This document shows, piece after piece, positions 23,001-31,142 of a stretch of 64,000 bases of DNA (positions are counted from its first letter, which is position 1; each line of letters opens with the position of its first letter). The translations under genes and the position numbers were made by a program. The stretch comes from Biomphalaria glabrata (Eukaryota > Mollusca > Gastropoda > Planorbidae): positions 2,610,283 through 2,674,282 of the forward strand of contig NC_074719.1 of NCBI RefSeq assembly GCF_947242115.1. The letters run 5' to 3'. The notes under the pieces are model-generated. The model searched no databases. It was not told the DNA's origin and saw only the letters and a list, made by a program, of their open reading frames with translations.

Positions 23001-25003
23001 TACTTTGCTGCAGCAAGCTGAACTTCTGTCCAATCAGAATCTTTAGGACGCAGGTCCTCAAGCACTTTTGAACGAAATACAGCATAGCTCTCGCTGATTT
23101 TTTTCTTTAGCTCATCTGCAGAGACAGTATTGTAATTACTTATAATTACTTAAAACATGTTTCTTTAGCTCAACTGCAGAGATAGTATTGTAATTACTTC
23201 TAATTACTTAAAACATGTTTCTTTAGCTCATCTGCAGAGACAGTATTGTAATTACTTCTAATTACTTAAAACATGTTTCTTTAGCTCATCTGCAGAGACA
23301 GTTTTGTAATTACTTCTAATTACTTAAAACATGTTTCTTTAACTCATCTGCAGAGACAGTTTTGTAATTACTTCTAATTACTTAAAACATGTTTCTTTAG
23401 CTCATCTGCAGAGACAGTATTGTAATTACTTCTAATTACTTAAAACATGTTTCTTTAGCTCATCTGCAGAGACAGTATTGTAATTACTTATAATTACTTA
23501 AAACATTTTTCTTTAACTCATCTGCAGAGACAGTATTGTAATTACTTATAATTACTTAAAACATTTTTCTTTAGCTCATCTGCAGAGATAGTATTGTAAT
23601 TACTTCTAATTACTTAAAACATGTTTCTTTAGCTCATCTGCAGAGACAGTATTGTAATTACTTATAATTACTTAAAAACATTTTTCTTTAACTCATCTGC
23701 AGAGACAGTATTGTAATTACTTATAATTACTTAAAAACATTTTTCTTTAACTCATCTGCAGAGACAGTATTGTAATTACTTCTAATTACTTAAAACATGT
23801 TTCTTTAGCTCATCTGCAGAGACAGTTTTGTAATTACTTCTAATTACTTAAAACATGTTTCTTTAACTCATCTGCAGAGACAGTTTTGTAATTACTTCTA
23901 ATTACTTAAAACATGTTTCTTTAGCTCATCTGCAGAGACAGTATTGTAATTACTTCTAATTACTTAAAACATGTTTCTTTAGCTCATCTGCAGAGACAGT
24001 ATTGTAATTACTTATAATTACTTAAAACATTTTTCTTTAACTCATCTGCAGAGACAGTATTGTAATTACTTATAATTACTTAAAACATTTTTCTTTAGCT
24101 CATCTGCAGAGATAGTATTGTAATTACTTCTAATTACTTAAAACATGTTTCTTTAGCTCATCTGCAGAGACAGTATTGTAATTACTTATAATTACTTAAA
24201 AACATTTTTCTTTAACTCATCTGCAGAGACAGTATTGTAATTACTTATAATTACTTAAAAACATTTTTCTTTAACTCATCTGTTATATGTTACCACACAG
24301 TTATATGTAGCCACAGTTATATGTAACCACACAGTTATATGTAACCACACAGTTATATGTAACCACACAGTTATATGTAACCACACAGTTATATGTAACC
24401 ACATTTCACTTAAAACTATCAATATGCCCACCACTGTTGGAAAAGTGTTGTCAATACTGATCAGTAAAAAGGAGCACATTTAATTTAACAATTGCACTGA
24501 AAGTTTGATGTCCAATATTAATTAATTTTTTTAATTAATTTAGGAAGGATTTCTAAAGACCAAAAAAAGTGGGAAAAATTATATACATTGAGCTCACAAT
24601 TAAAATGAATGAAAACAAATTGTATATTTTTTGGGGGCTTTTGGCACAATTTAGGCCATGTCATGTCAAAAACTAATTGTGATGGTAATCATGGGTTCTT
24701 TCAATTATCTGCTTAAATCTATGAAGGGGATATTATATTTGTGAGATTTCTGGCTAATAATAGACCCAAGAGGAAATATATGGATGTATATATGGAAATA
24801 TATCAGATGCCCACCATATCTTTTATTTTGACCAATGTTAGTGATTTTTTCTTTATGAACAAATGTTGTTCTACCCTGTCAAAGACATGAAAAGGGGAAG
24901 AAGACATTGCCAGATAGTTCAGCACTTCCGAAACTTAGTCCCATTCCATACCAAACTACCTACCTGTGCAAGATATGGTTGGCCTGGACTTATAGTTGCC
25001 CAT
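5053..25003 (-). CDS. TNNI3K: TNNI3K: ankyrin-repeat, tyrosine-kinase-like protein kinase (21 coding exons, 863 aa)
   Basis: Coding exons, 5' to 3': 25003-24964, 23115-22952, 22073-21977, 21524-21427, 19865-19755, 19647-19549, 18343-18199, 16541-16403, 15597-15493, 14993-14743, 14126-13980, 13665-13515, 13088-12962, 12182-12115, 11411-11254, 10815-10763, 9642-9510, 9041-8932, 7671-7448, 7028-6967, 5162-5053 (TGA). All phases agree and the total is 2592 nt. The start MGNYKSRPT matches the vertebrate N terminus. Residues 14-60 are probably coiled coil; about 70-440 hold ankyrin repeats ([27 protein letters not shown]). The kinase covers about 485-745: [11 protein letters not shown] loop, VAIK Lys515, HRDLNSHN Asp613, DFG Asp631, LRWMAPE. 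All catalytic residues are present, so an active kinase is expected. Vertebrate TNNI3K is about 835 aa, binds cardiac troponin I and belongs to the TKL group; its molluscan substrate is unknown. The C-terminal motif GYVSDP is shared, followed by a Ser-rich tail. Very high confidence in identity; splice sites are read by eye. Confidence 0.95.
5335..5860 (-). mobile_element. LINE reverse-transcriptase 3' end
   Basis: Reverse-strand translation gives [33 protein letters not shown] and [20 protein letters not shown], the C-terminal part of a common invertebrate non-LTR reverse transcriptase. It lies in the intron between TNNI3K exons 20 and 21. Confidence 0.75.
6385..6565 (-). mobile_element. tRNA-like SINE (family C)
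   Basis: Shares AGTCCAATCTCTTTTGAGGA, CAGAGGGGGAGGGGGGATCT and ACACAACTCTGCTTGAGTC with copies at 10978-11165 and 44268-44430. Confidence 0.6.
8081..8640. repeat. 39-bp minisatellite, about 10 copies plus an outlying unit
   Basis: Unit GAATGGCCAAAAGTAAGTTT plus TACAGAGCTGTGAATGAGA. Period 39 is 13 codons, giving [13 protein letters not shown] forward and [13 protein letters not shown] in reverse; it is open on both strands. It lies in a TNNI3K intron, and the sequence at 8130-8215 before it looks like LINE coding debris. The long frames are an artefact of the repeat. Confidence 0.9.
9115..9210 (-). mobile_element. tRNA-derived SINE (family B), truncated
   Basis: Reverse complement begins GGAGGCGTGGTGGCTGATTG; the tail reads AGGTCTGAAAGGGG. 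Confidence 0.6.
9338..9418. mobile_element. 81-bp palindromic TTAA MITE, second copy
   Basis: TTAA at 9338-9341 and 9415-9418 enclose CTCTTTATCTCC and GGAGAGAAAGAG. Same length as the copy at 1365-1445, inverted. It sits 92 bases from TNNI3K exon 17, in the downstream intron. Confidence 0.75.
9908..10060 (+). mobile_element. tRNA-like SINE (family C), degraded
   Basis: ACTGAGTGGTGAAAACTGC and GATTGAGTTCAAATCCTAAT resemble A and B boxes, followed by the family C words TTTTCTGAGTGCCT. Confidence 0.45.
10165..10556 (+). mobile_element. LINE 3' coding end with terminal C2H2-like motif
   Basis: Broken translation includes [16 protein letters not shown] and [19 protein letters not shown], the closing zinc-finger-like motif of many non-LTR retrotransposon proteins. 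In the intron between TNNI3K exons 16 and 17. Confidence 0.7.
10978..11165 (-). mobile_element. tRNA-like SINE (family C)
   Basis: TTCAATCTCTTTTGTGGACC, AACACAACTCTGCTCGAGTC and GCCTCTCGACCACGC match the other family C copies. Confidence 0.65.
11254..11411 (-). other. TNNI3K: TNNI3K exon 15 (catalytic loop) with a GC donor
   Basis: The exon codes the catalytic loop (HRDLNSHN) and DFG. It ends after GACTTTGGAG and is followed by GCAAGT, not GT. Joining here to 10815 gives DFG-ESRFL, matching the family. The nearest GT, four bases on, would put a stop within nine codons of the next exon. The intron 11253-10816 is therefore a GC-AG intron, a known minor class. Confidence 0.85.
11655..11900 (-). 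mobile_element. tRNA-derived SINE (family B), near full length
   Basis: Reverse complement has a head with TGGGTTTGAATCTGTGTG, then the family words for CATGTGGCTAGCACAATGAC and the terminal CTATAGACTGAAGGGG. Confidence 0.65.
12297..12425. repeat. Tandem duplication of about 62 bp
   Basis: TTGCTAAATGACACAGAAT to AAAATATCCAATGTC occurs twice in a row with a few differences, in the intron before TNNI3K exon 14. A shorter degenerate trio with ACATTTATACCAG follows at 12800-12870. Confidence 0.8.
14515..14719. repeat. Two adjacent short tandem repeats (45 bp x2, 36 bp x3)
   Basis: CTAGGCCAAAAATAACAGAG-type units (about 45 bp) occur twice, then AATGTCCCCAATAACATATT units (36 bp) three times, ending about 23 bases from the donor of TNNI3K exon 10. 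Confidence 0.8.
15815..16250 (+). mobile_element. LINE 3' end, nimbus-like
   Basis: Translates in pieces to VSTKVV-type and [20 protein letters not shown], then [21 protein letters not shown], a terminal zinc-finger-like motif, and ends with CAAGCCTTATTTTTA. The last 130 bases match the fragment at 21105-21238. The name nimbus-like is from memory of snail I-clade elements. Confidence 0.7.
16562..16800 (-). mobile_element. LINE 3' end with ATAAG tail
   Basis: Reverse-strand translation includes [20 protein letters not shown] and [20 protein letters not shown], a typical jockey/CR1 C terminus, then ACGTCTGTATTATATAAGAT and an ATAAG tail. Related copies: 22303-22800, 48085-48330, 62800-63000. 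Confidence 0.75.
17691..18183. repeat. 46-bp minisatellite, 10.7 copies
   Basis: Unit AAGTACTTTATCATATCAAA plus TATTAGAATATCTAATGGCC plus AAAACT. It ends 15 bases from the donor end of TNNI3K exon 7 but does not include the splice site. Confidence 0.95.
19945..20140 (-). mobile_element. tRNA-derived SINE (family B)
   Basis: Contains GGTCATGTGGCCAGCATAGC, GTACCCATTAGAGTTGGG and a reversed head with TTAGAACCCAAGAAACTAAG; family B in reverse orientation. Confidence 0.6.
20246..21300. repeat. 20-bp minisatellite (about 45 units) split by a LINE fragment
   Basis: Units such as ACTATGATGTTTCCTTAAAG (19-20 bp, with ACAATG and TTCCC variants) run from 20246 to 21104 and resume from 21238 to about 21300. 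It fills the intron between TNNI3K exons 4 and 5. Confidence 0.95.
21105..21238 (+). mobile_element. LINE 3'-terminal fragment inside the 20-bp array
   Basis: CTACCACCTGCGGACAATGG to CAAGCCTTATTATTATTA is nearly identical to 16113-16245. It landed within the minisatellite, since units continue on both sides. Confidence 0.8.
21658..21890. repeat. Degenerate CTCAAGAACTCAAACAT repeat
   Basis: About a dozen diverged 15-18-bp units. It produces two overlapping frames (111 and 73 residues) that I do not treat as genes; it lies in the intron between TNNI3K exons 3 and 4. Confidence 0.8.
22303..22800 (-). mobile_element. LINE fragment: reverse-transcriptase thumb and C terminus
   Basis: The reverse strand reads [20 protein letters not shown] and [17 protein letters not shown], a reverse-transcriptase thumb region, followed by the same C terminus as at 16562-16800. 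Intron between TNNI3K exons 2 and 3. Confidence 0.75.
22952..23115 (-). other. TNNI3K: TNNI3K exon 2, whose acceptor seeds a tandem array
   Basis: The exon begins at 23115 after acceptor CTCTGCAG and codes [14 protein letters not shown] and onward, ending GQ at donor GTGCATG. It aligns with the vertebrate segment EWKKKVSESYVITIE, so the acceptor choice is secure. The 58-bp array that starts here repeats the acceptor and the first 14 or so exon bases. Confidence 0.9.
23101..24278. repeat. 58-bp array carrying copies of the TNNI3K exon 2 acceptor, about 21 units
   Basis: Each unit contains, in plus orientation, TTTCTTTAGCTCATCTGCAG plus AGACAGTATTGTAATTACTT and an AAACATG spacer. In minus orientation this is CTCTGCAG followed by ATGAGCTAAAGAAA, that is the true acceptor and the first bases of exon 2. 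Units 23229-23752 recur as 23753-24276 at an offset of 524 bp with the same private variants (for example GAGATAG at 23585 and 24109). Confidence 0.95.
24284..24402. repeat. 18-bp minisatellite, about 7 copies
   Basis: GTTATATGTAACCACACA units directly abut the 58-bp array in TNNI3K intron 1. Confidence 0.9.
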
Positions 25004-25028
25004 TATACTACTTGTGTCTTCTTTTCAT
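24964..25028 (-). other. TNNI3K: TNNI3K first coding exon with a short upstream ORF
   Basis: The start codon is at 25003-25001 and the exon ends at 24964 before GTAG-type donor GTAGGT. Immediately upstream, 25028-25008 can be read as a six-codon upstream ORF (MKRRHK, then TAG) that ends four bases before the real ATG. If it lies in the transcript it could lower initiation at the main start. The transcription start and any upstream non-coding exon are not visible from sequence alone, so the regulatory meaning is inference. Confidence 0.5.
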
Positions 25029-27000
25029 GGTAAGTTAATTAGATCTGGTCAATGAGATGCTAAGAGGCTTCAAATCAATGATATGCTAAGAGGCTTCAAG
25101 TCAAATGTATCTGCAAAATAATTGAAGTAAGAAAGTTGTACAGGATCACTCACAGATTTGTAAGAGTAATTTCTGCATTTAGCTGGGATATTTGTGTGTC
25201 TGGCTGGCCCTGGACATATCTGTGTGTTGCCAAGGCACTGGATGAAGACTTAAAGTATAGTTAAAAAGGGGGAATAACCTAGTTGATTTTATATACCAGA
25301 TACCTAATAACTGATAGGAAAAGAGAGAATAAACATATTGATAAATCTGCTAGCTAATTTTTTAAATGGTAATGTCCACATTATTAGCTAATGAGGAAAT
25401 TACCCTTGTAACTAACTTTTAAACAATATCATCAGTAATTTATCATCATAATTTGACACCTAGAATCTAGATCTATTAAATCAAATAATTCTTGCCTATT
25501 TTAGAAAATGATTTGCCACTACAATGCCTCTGCTTTGGAATCGTGAAATGTAACTCAAATGATTGGGAAAATCTGATAATATTATAATAGTATATTTATA
25601 ATATTGACTATCTACAATCTACAGATTTAGATATTGAATTTTCTCTAACTAGAGTACTAGAGACTATGACTAGATGATGATCTAGATTCTAGATATCTAA
25701 ATAATCTAGGATTGCTGTCAGTGTCATTAGCTGAAGACACCCTACTTCTACTAGTTCTATATCTAGATAAGTGCAGCTTTGTGCTTAGTAAGTTAAGTTA
25801 CTAGATCTAGAATTTTCTAGATTGACTACAATTAACAATGACAACAGTTTGTTAGTTCCTGAGATAAGTTCGTCAGCGACATCAATGATCAATGAATGAT
25901 CAGACTCAGATCTTTGAGTCAATGAACTCAAAGTCAATGAGTACTCTACTCTCTAGACATCTACTACTAGTAGACTGTATAGTAGTCGACTGTAACTATA
26001 TCTAGACTATTCTAGACTCTAGATCTACTAAGTCTAACTACTACATTACTAGAATAGAGTACTAGACTCAGAGACTCTAGAGTCTAGATCTAGACTTTTT
26101 TTTAGATAGAATCTACTAGATCTATATTTACTTACTTAGTCACTTACTACTAGATCTCTAGATCTAGATAGATCTATTATGAGTCTAGTGATCTTAATGA
26201 CTTAATCTTAATAGAAGTTAGATGAAATGAGAGTGAGTAACTGAGTGGCACTTGACTTGTCACTTGCCTTGACTCAGTAGTAGACTAGAGTGTAGAGTCT
26301 AGTAAAGTTAGGGCGAGTTTAGAACTCGATAGAGAGACCAAAGTATAGACATATAGATCTAGCTTTATTATTTTCCCTATCTAGATCTATAATATAGAAT
26401 TATAGAGTATAGAGTTACAGGAATAGAGGTCTACAAAGACTTATAATCTCTAAATCAACACTACTCTCCCTTGAATTACCGTACTTGCCAACTTTTATTT
26501 TTGCTTGTGCTTTATCTCTGTTTCTATCATCTATTAATCTAAATCTTCTTACTTCTTATATGATCTAAATAGTGAGATTCATTTAAAATGCAAACATGCT
26601 TTTGTACTTTAATCATTAACTAATAATCTAAACTTTTACAAAGACATAAACAATTATTTAATAGAAAAATATTTACATTCAATTTATGGCGTCTAAGTCA
26701 ATAAAATGTCTATATTGACAAAAAAAAAAAAAACAATACAAGTATTTACATAGATAGAATGTCTTGATTTTGAGTTACGTCCCTTTACCGCAGGAATTCA
26801 TATTGTGTACCAAACTATTATGGTCCACTATGTTATACAAATTCTAATAAAGAAATAATCCAGTAAAGCGAAATGTAAAATATTTCCTTTCGATAACCAA
26901 CGAGTCTTGTTATGCAGCAGAAGATCCGGATACTCACGTAGAATCTAATACCTCAATTAGAAATTCTTTAAATTGGCGTTGCTAAAAGCTTACCTACCTC
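25029..27000. other. Upstream region of TNNI3K, rich in CTAGATCT words
   Basis: From about 25440 to 26420 the sequence is dense in TCTAGA, AGATCT, CTAGAT and ACTAG words, many palindromic, and has no reading frames. It may include the TNNI3K promoter; no convincing TATA box or initiator could be fixed. Confidence 0.4.
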
Positions 27001-27002
27001 AC

Positions 27003-27560
27003 ATATCCCTTAGTCTGTTTGACAGTTGGGGCACCATGCAAGATTCGTCGACTGTCTTTCTCCATTCTTCTCTTTGTCTTTTGTCTTAGTTCAGCGGTTC
27101 TCAACCTTTTAAGCTCGGCGACCCCTTTTTACAATATACCACTCTGCCGCGACCCCCCCCCCACCCCCATAGACACACAAGCATAGAAGAATAGACAATA
27201 ACAATCCTTATTTTTGATGGTCTTAGGCGACCCCTGGCAAATCGTCAATCGACCCACAGGTTGAGAACCCCTGTCTTAGATAGAACCTCTTTTAATGGCA
27301 GGCCCGTCCATTCTTTTATGTTGTCCTCCCATCGCTTTCTCTGTCTGCCTCTTCTTCTTTCTCCTGGTAGGCCTACCGTTCCTGAGAGCCATGAAGATCC
27401 CATAATATAGCCATAGATTTTAAGCTTGCGTTTGTTTTTATTTTACAATAGTTAGCAGGTCATCATGGGGTCCGATCTCTGCAGTAACCCTGTCTCTAAT
27501 CTCTTGGTTTGTGATGTGGTCTTTAAATATGATACCTAGGATCCTTCTGTAGCATCTATA
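27003..27560 (-). mobile_element. LINE 3' end interrupted by a hAT-like MITE
   Basis: Same family as 5335-5860: reversed words for the CCATGCAAGATTCGTCGACT start, CTGCCTCTTCTTCTTTCTCC and ATAGCCATAGATTTTAAGCT. The MITE at 27092-27273 splits it. Confidence 0.75.
27092..27273. mobile_element. 182-bp hAT-like MITE
   Basis: Ends CAGCGGTTCTCAACCTTTT and GGTTGAGAACCCCTG. Flanks TCTTAGTT (27084-27091) and TCTTAGAT (27274-27281) match at seven of eight bases. Confidence 0.85.
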
Positions 27561-27920
27561 TTTATATTTACAAAATACATTTTTTAAAGTATTGAAATAC
27601 GCTAAATCCCCGTAAAGACTAAGAAACTTTCAAAGATTTTAATTGATAAAATTATATAGGGTAATGTTGATTTAGGTGACAGATTTACTCTTGGCGCAAA
27701 TAAAGGGAAATAACTGAAGACAAGACCTCACCTAACATAGTTTAAATATATAGCTGGATTGCTGGTTATACCATAAATTGATTAAATTAAATAAACCATT
27801 TATTTTTTTTCTGTAAACGAAAAATTGCATCGATTTTTTTTCTATCGTTGTTTCATTTGGTTTGTGTTTGTAAAAAAATAGTGTTGAAAATAAAAAAAAA
27901 ATGTTCCACTTAATAAACAA

Positions 27921-28165
27921 ACCAAAATTGGAACCAGTGAAATCTGCCCATGTGGAGTGTCACCTGAGAATGCTGACCATGCCCTCCAAAACTTTACCAA
28001 GAGGCCCGTACAAGACACTGGCCCCAAAACACCCCAATAGAAAGAAAACTATTTGGAGAGCTCCCTGATTTGGAAACCACTGCGCAGTTCATCTCATATA
28101 TTGGTCTAGCCATCTGAACGCTCCGACATAAAACATGAAAACGAAGAAGAAGAAAAATAAACCAA
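27921..28165 (+). mobile_element. LINE RNase H-end fragment with GAA tail
   Basis: ATTGGAACCAGTGAAATCTG to CATGAAAACGAAGAAGAAG; a closely similar copy is at 59438-59693. The translation includes EICPCGVSPEN and ERKLFGELPDLETTAQFI. AATAAAC on both flanks may be its target duplication. Confidence 0.75.
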
Positions 28166-28264
28166 CATGCACAAGCCAACATAGGTGAAACACAAACACG
28201 CATATACATGCAACAAATAATATACCACACATAGTAATGAACGTCATGGGAAATATGGAACTAT

Positions 28265-28400
28265 GAATGGCTGCTTGGTCGTGTGGTATTGTCTCTTGAT
28301 ATGTGGTCTTGAAAGTCCCTGGTTCAAACACTTCCCGACGCTATTCCCCGCTACCTGTTCGTTTGGATGTTATAATATAGTAAAGTTAAAATTTCTACCT
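28265..28400 (+). mobile_element. SINE family A, degraded
   Basis: GGCTGCTTGGTCGTGTGG and CCCTGGTTCAAACACTTCCC mark the A and B boxes. Confidence 0.5.
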
Positions 28401-28429
28401 GGGACCATGATATTCATGTGCATTAAAAT

Positions 28430-28960
28430 AATATAGATAAGATAATTTTATTGATCCAATCAAATGGAAATTTCATTTTGACTACAATTGACAACATCAG
28501 TGTAACTACTGTACAATAACAGTATAGATGAAAAGACAAATTCGAACAACATTCACACACGAAACACATATACACTCACAACCAGAGCTTTATGAATTTG
28601 ACTTCTATGTACTTCTCAATGACGACAAATGATCTTGTAACACTCTTACCGAAAGTGGGATGAAGGAGTTTTAAAATCTTTCTGTTTTAGTCCTAATGAT
28701 AAGGAGACGACCACTTCGTTCAGATCTTATGTAACAGTGGTTTAATGGGTGCAGGTTGTCCTTAATAATCGAGAGTGTTTTTGGAAAGGCATCTTTCATG
28801 AAAAAGCTCTTCAAGAGATGGTAGCTGTATTTGAGTGATATGCGATGCTTTTTTAATTAGTCTATTTAGTCTTAGTCTTTGTGCCAGTGAAGTATTACCA
28901 TACCAGCAGGTGATGGCAAAGTTAATTAGACTGCTGATGGTTGCTGTATAAAAAAGTTAA
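28430..28960. other. Gene-free stretch
   Basis: AT-rich, with GATAAGATAATTTTATTGAT near 28437 resembling a LINE end. No gene seen. Confidence 0.3.
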
Positions 28961-28976
28961 ATAATTGTTTTGTCGA

Positions 28977-29440
28977 TCCCCTAGTCTGTTGGACCATGCC
29001 AAATTTGTCGACCGTCTTTCTCCATTCCTCTCTTGTCTTTTGCCGCGGATGGAACCTCTTTCAGTCACAGGCCCGTCGCTTCCCCTGTCTACCTCTTCTT
29101 GTAAAAATGTTAGTCAAATGTTTTACATGTTTCGGATGTTCCTTCAGAGTTGAAGATAGTTACTTCCTAGTCCAAACCTCCCGCAGAACGACGAGGGATG
29201 AGAGCGGGCAGGATTTGAACCCTCGACCATCGATAAATCCGAACGATAGTCCAGCACGCAAACCGCACGACCAGGCAGCCATTCTTCTTGTATTTGCGAG
29301 CCACGATAATCTTGTAATATGGCCATAGAGTTTTAAATTGCGTTTTTTTTTTAAAAACAATAGATAGCAGGTCATCGTGAACCCAATCGCTGTAGTAACA
29401 CTCTCTAATCTCTTCGTTTTATTCTCATCTTTGGTTGATA
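28977..29440 (-). mobile_element. LINE 3' end split by a SINE
   Basis: Third minus-strand copy of the 5335-5860 family (CCTAGTCTGTTGGACCATGC, CTGTCTACCTCTTCTTG, then ATGGCCATAGAGTTTTAAAT after the SINE). Confidence 0.75.
29111..29285 (-). mobile_element. SINE family A, full length, inside a LINE
   Basis: Reversed family A from the tail GTTTTACATGTTTCGGATG to the head CGCACGACCAGGCAGCCAT. CTTCTTG on both sides is the likely target duplication. Confidence 0.85.
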
Positions 29441-29546
29441 ATCTCATCGGCCATTTTATTATTAAAATCGACCCCCCCCCCCCCTCTTTTTTTTATATAT
29501 TTTCTTATGGAACTAGAAGTTTTTTTTAAGCCCTAAATTACAACAT

Positions 29547-29704
29547 TGGAGGCGCGGTGGCTGAGTGGTAAAGCGCTTGGCTTCCAAACCGGGGATTCCG
29601 TGTTCGAATCCTGGTGGGATTTTTTCTCGGGATCTTTGGGCGCCTCTGAGTCCACCCACCTAACACTAGCTGGCGAAAACAGTTGATCGTTGTGTTGAAC
29701 ACAT
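29547..29704 (+). mobile_element. tRNA-derived SINE (family B), head and body
   Basis: GGCGCGGTGGCTGAGTGG (A box) and GTTCGAATCCTGGTGGG (B box) fold plausibly as a tRNA-like head; the body runs to GATCGTTGTGTTGAACACAT, where the 42-bp minisatellite takes over. Confidence 0.8.
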
Positions 29705-30378
29705 GATGATAATCTAGTTCAACCTTCAGTGTTCCATATAACTCATGATAATAATCTAGTTCAACCTTCAGTGTTCCATATAACTCATGATAATAATCTA
29801 GTTAAACCTTCAGTGTTCCATATAACTGTCATGATAATAATCTAGTTCAACCTTCAGTGTTCCATATAACTCATGATAATAATCTAGTTCAACCTTCAGT
29901 GTTCCATATAACTCATGATAATAATCTAGTTCAACCTTCAGTGTTCCATATAACTCATGATAATAATCTAGTTCAACCTTCAGTGTTCCATATAACTCAT
30001 GATAATAATCTAGTTAAACCTTCAGTGTTCCATATAACTGTCATGATAATAATCTAGTTCAACCTTCAGTGTTCCATATAACTGTCATGATAATAATCTA
30101 GTTAAACCTTCAGTGTTCCATATAACTGTCATGATAATAATCTAGTTAAACCTTCAGTGTTCCATATAACTGTCATGATAATAATCTAGTTAAACCTTCA
30201 GTGTTCCATATAACTCATGATAATAATCTAACTCAACCTTCAGTGTTCCATATAATTATCATGGCAGTATGTAGTTCAGCCTTCAGTGTTCCATAGAACT
30301 ATCATGATAATAATCTAGCTCAATATTCAGTGTTCCATGTAATTATCATAATAATCTAGGTCAACCTTCAGTGTTCCA
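29700..30378. repeat. 42-bp minisatellite, about 15-16 copies
   Basis: Unit GATAATAATCTAGTTCAACC plus TTCAGTGTTCCATATAACTC plus AT, with a 45-bp variant containing CTGTCAT. It follows a truncated SINE body without a gap. Confidence 0.95.
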
Positions 30379-30419
30379 ATAATATGTCTTTTTGATATTA
30401 AAAAAAAAATGAAAATAGT

Positions 30420-31142
30420 TTTATGTTATAAAATATTTTATTTGATCAGTACAAAATTTATTTAGCAACTAAAAAAAATATTAAGAAAATCTGATGAAAT
30501 GTCACATCATTAATACAATGTAATGTACAAAAAGCTTGTGCTTGTTACCAAATATCATAAAAGTTAAAACAAAAAACACAAATGTACCATATATTGTGTA
30601 TACAACTTATAGAGCGAATTGTTTTTCTTTAAACAACTAATGAGTAAAAAATGTTTAAAAAAGAAACATTTATTTACCCCGCCTCGTCCCGTTACCATTA
30701 TTTGCTGGTCCATATATTATAGGAGTATATGTAGTGACTTAATTCCTAATCACATTTAGCATTTCAATGATCTTTTATCCAAATAAATAGTCTCCTAATT
30801 AATATGTAAAAAAAAAATATGAACAGAAAAATTATTTCATTCCACTTGCACCTGAAGCTATTGTTAATGTTTGTATACAGACTAATTGAACATTTCAATG
30901 GACTTTTATCAAAATGATTAATCTCCTAGTTGATATGTTGAAAAAATATAAACAGAATAAATTAATTTTATTCCACCAGCATTTTAAGAGATATAAAGGT
31001 ATTTGTACAGACAATGGAACATTAGAATGGCTTCAGACCAGAGAGAATCAACTTTGAATGAGTGAGTGAATTCTTTTTCTATATATGTAGCATTAAAATC
31101 ATCTCATGTAAATCGATGGCTTGAGTACATTCTTATTGACAT
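30420..31142 (-). other. Probable 3' UTR of the zinc-finger gene
   Basis: This stretch is unique, AT-rich and without reading frames, and it lies between the stop codon and the 42-bp minisatellite. On the minus strand AATAAA-like signals are seen at 30972-30967 and near 30440. The extent is inferred. Confidence 0.4.

Noticed and set aside
23101-24278. CRISPR-like regular array
   Set aside because: Units are directly tandem with no unique spacers, in an animal intron; it is a minisatellite. The same holds for the arrays at 17.7, 20.2, 29.7 and 41.5 kb.
29547-29620. tRNA gene
   Set aside because: A and B boxes are good, but the acceptor stem does not close and the same head is joined to a SINE body here and in many other copies.
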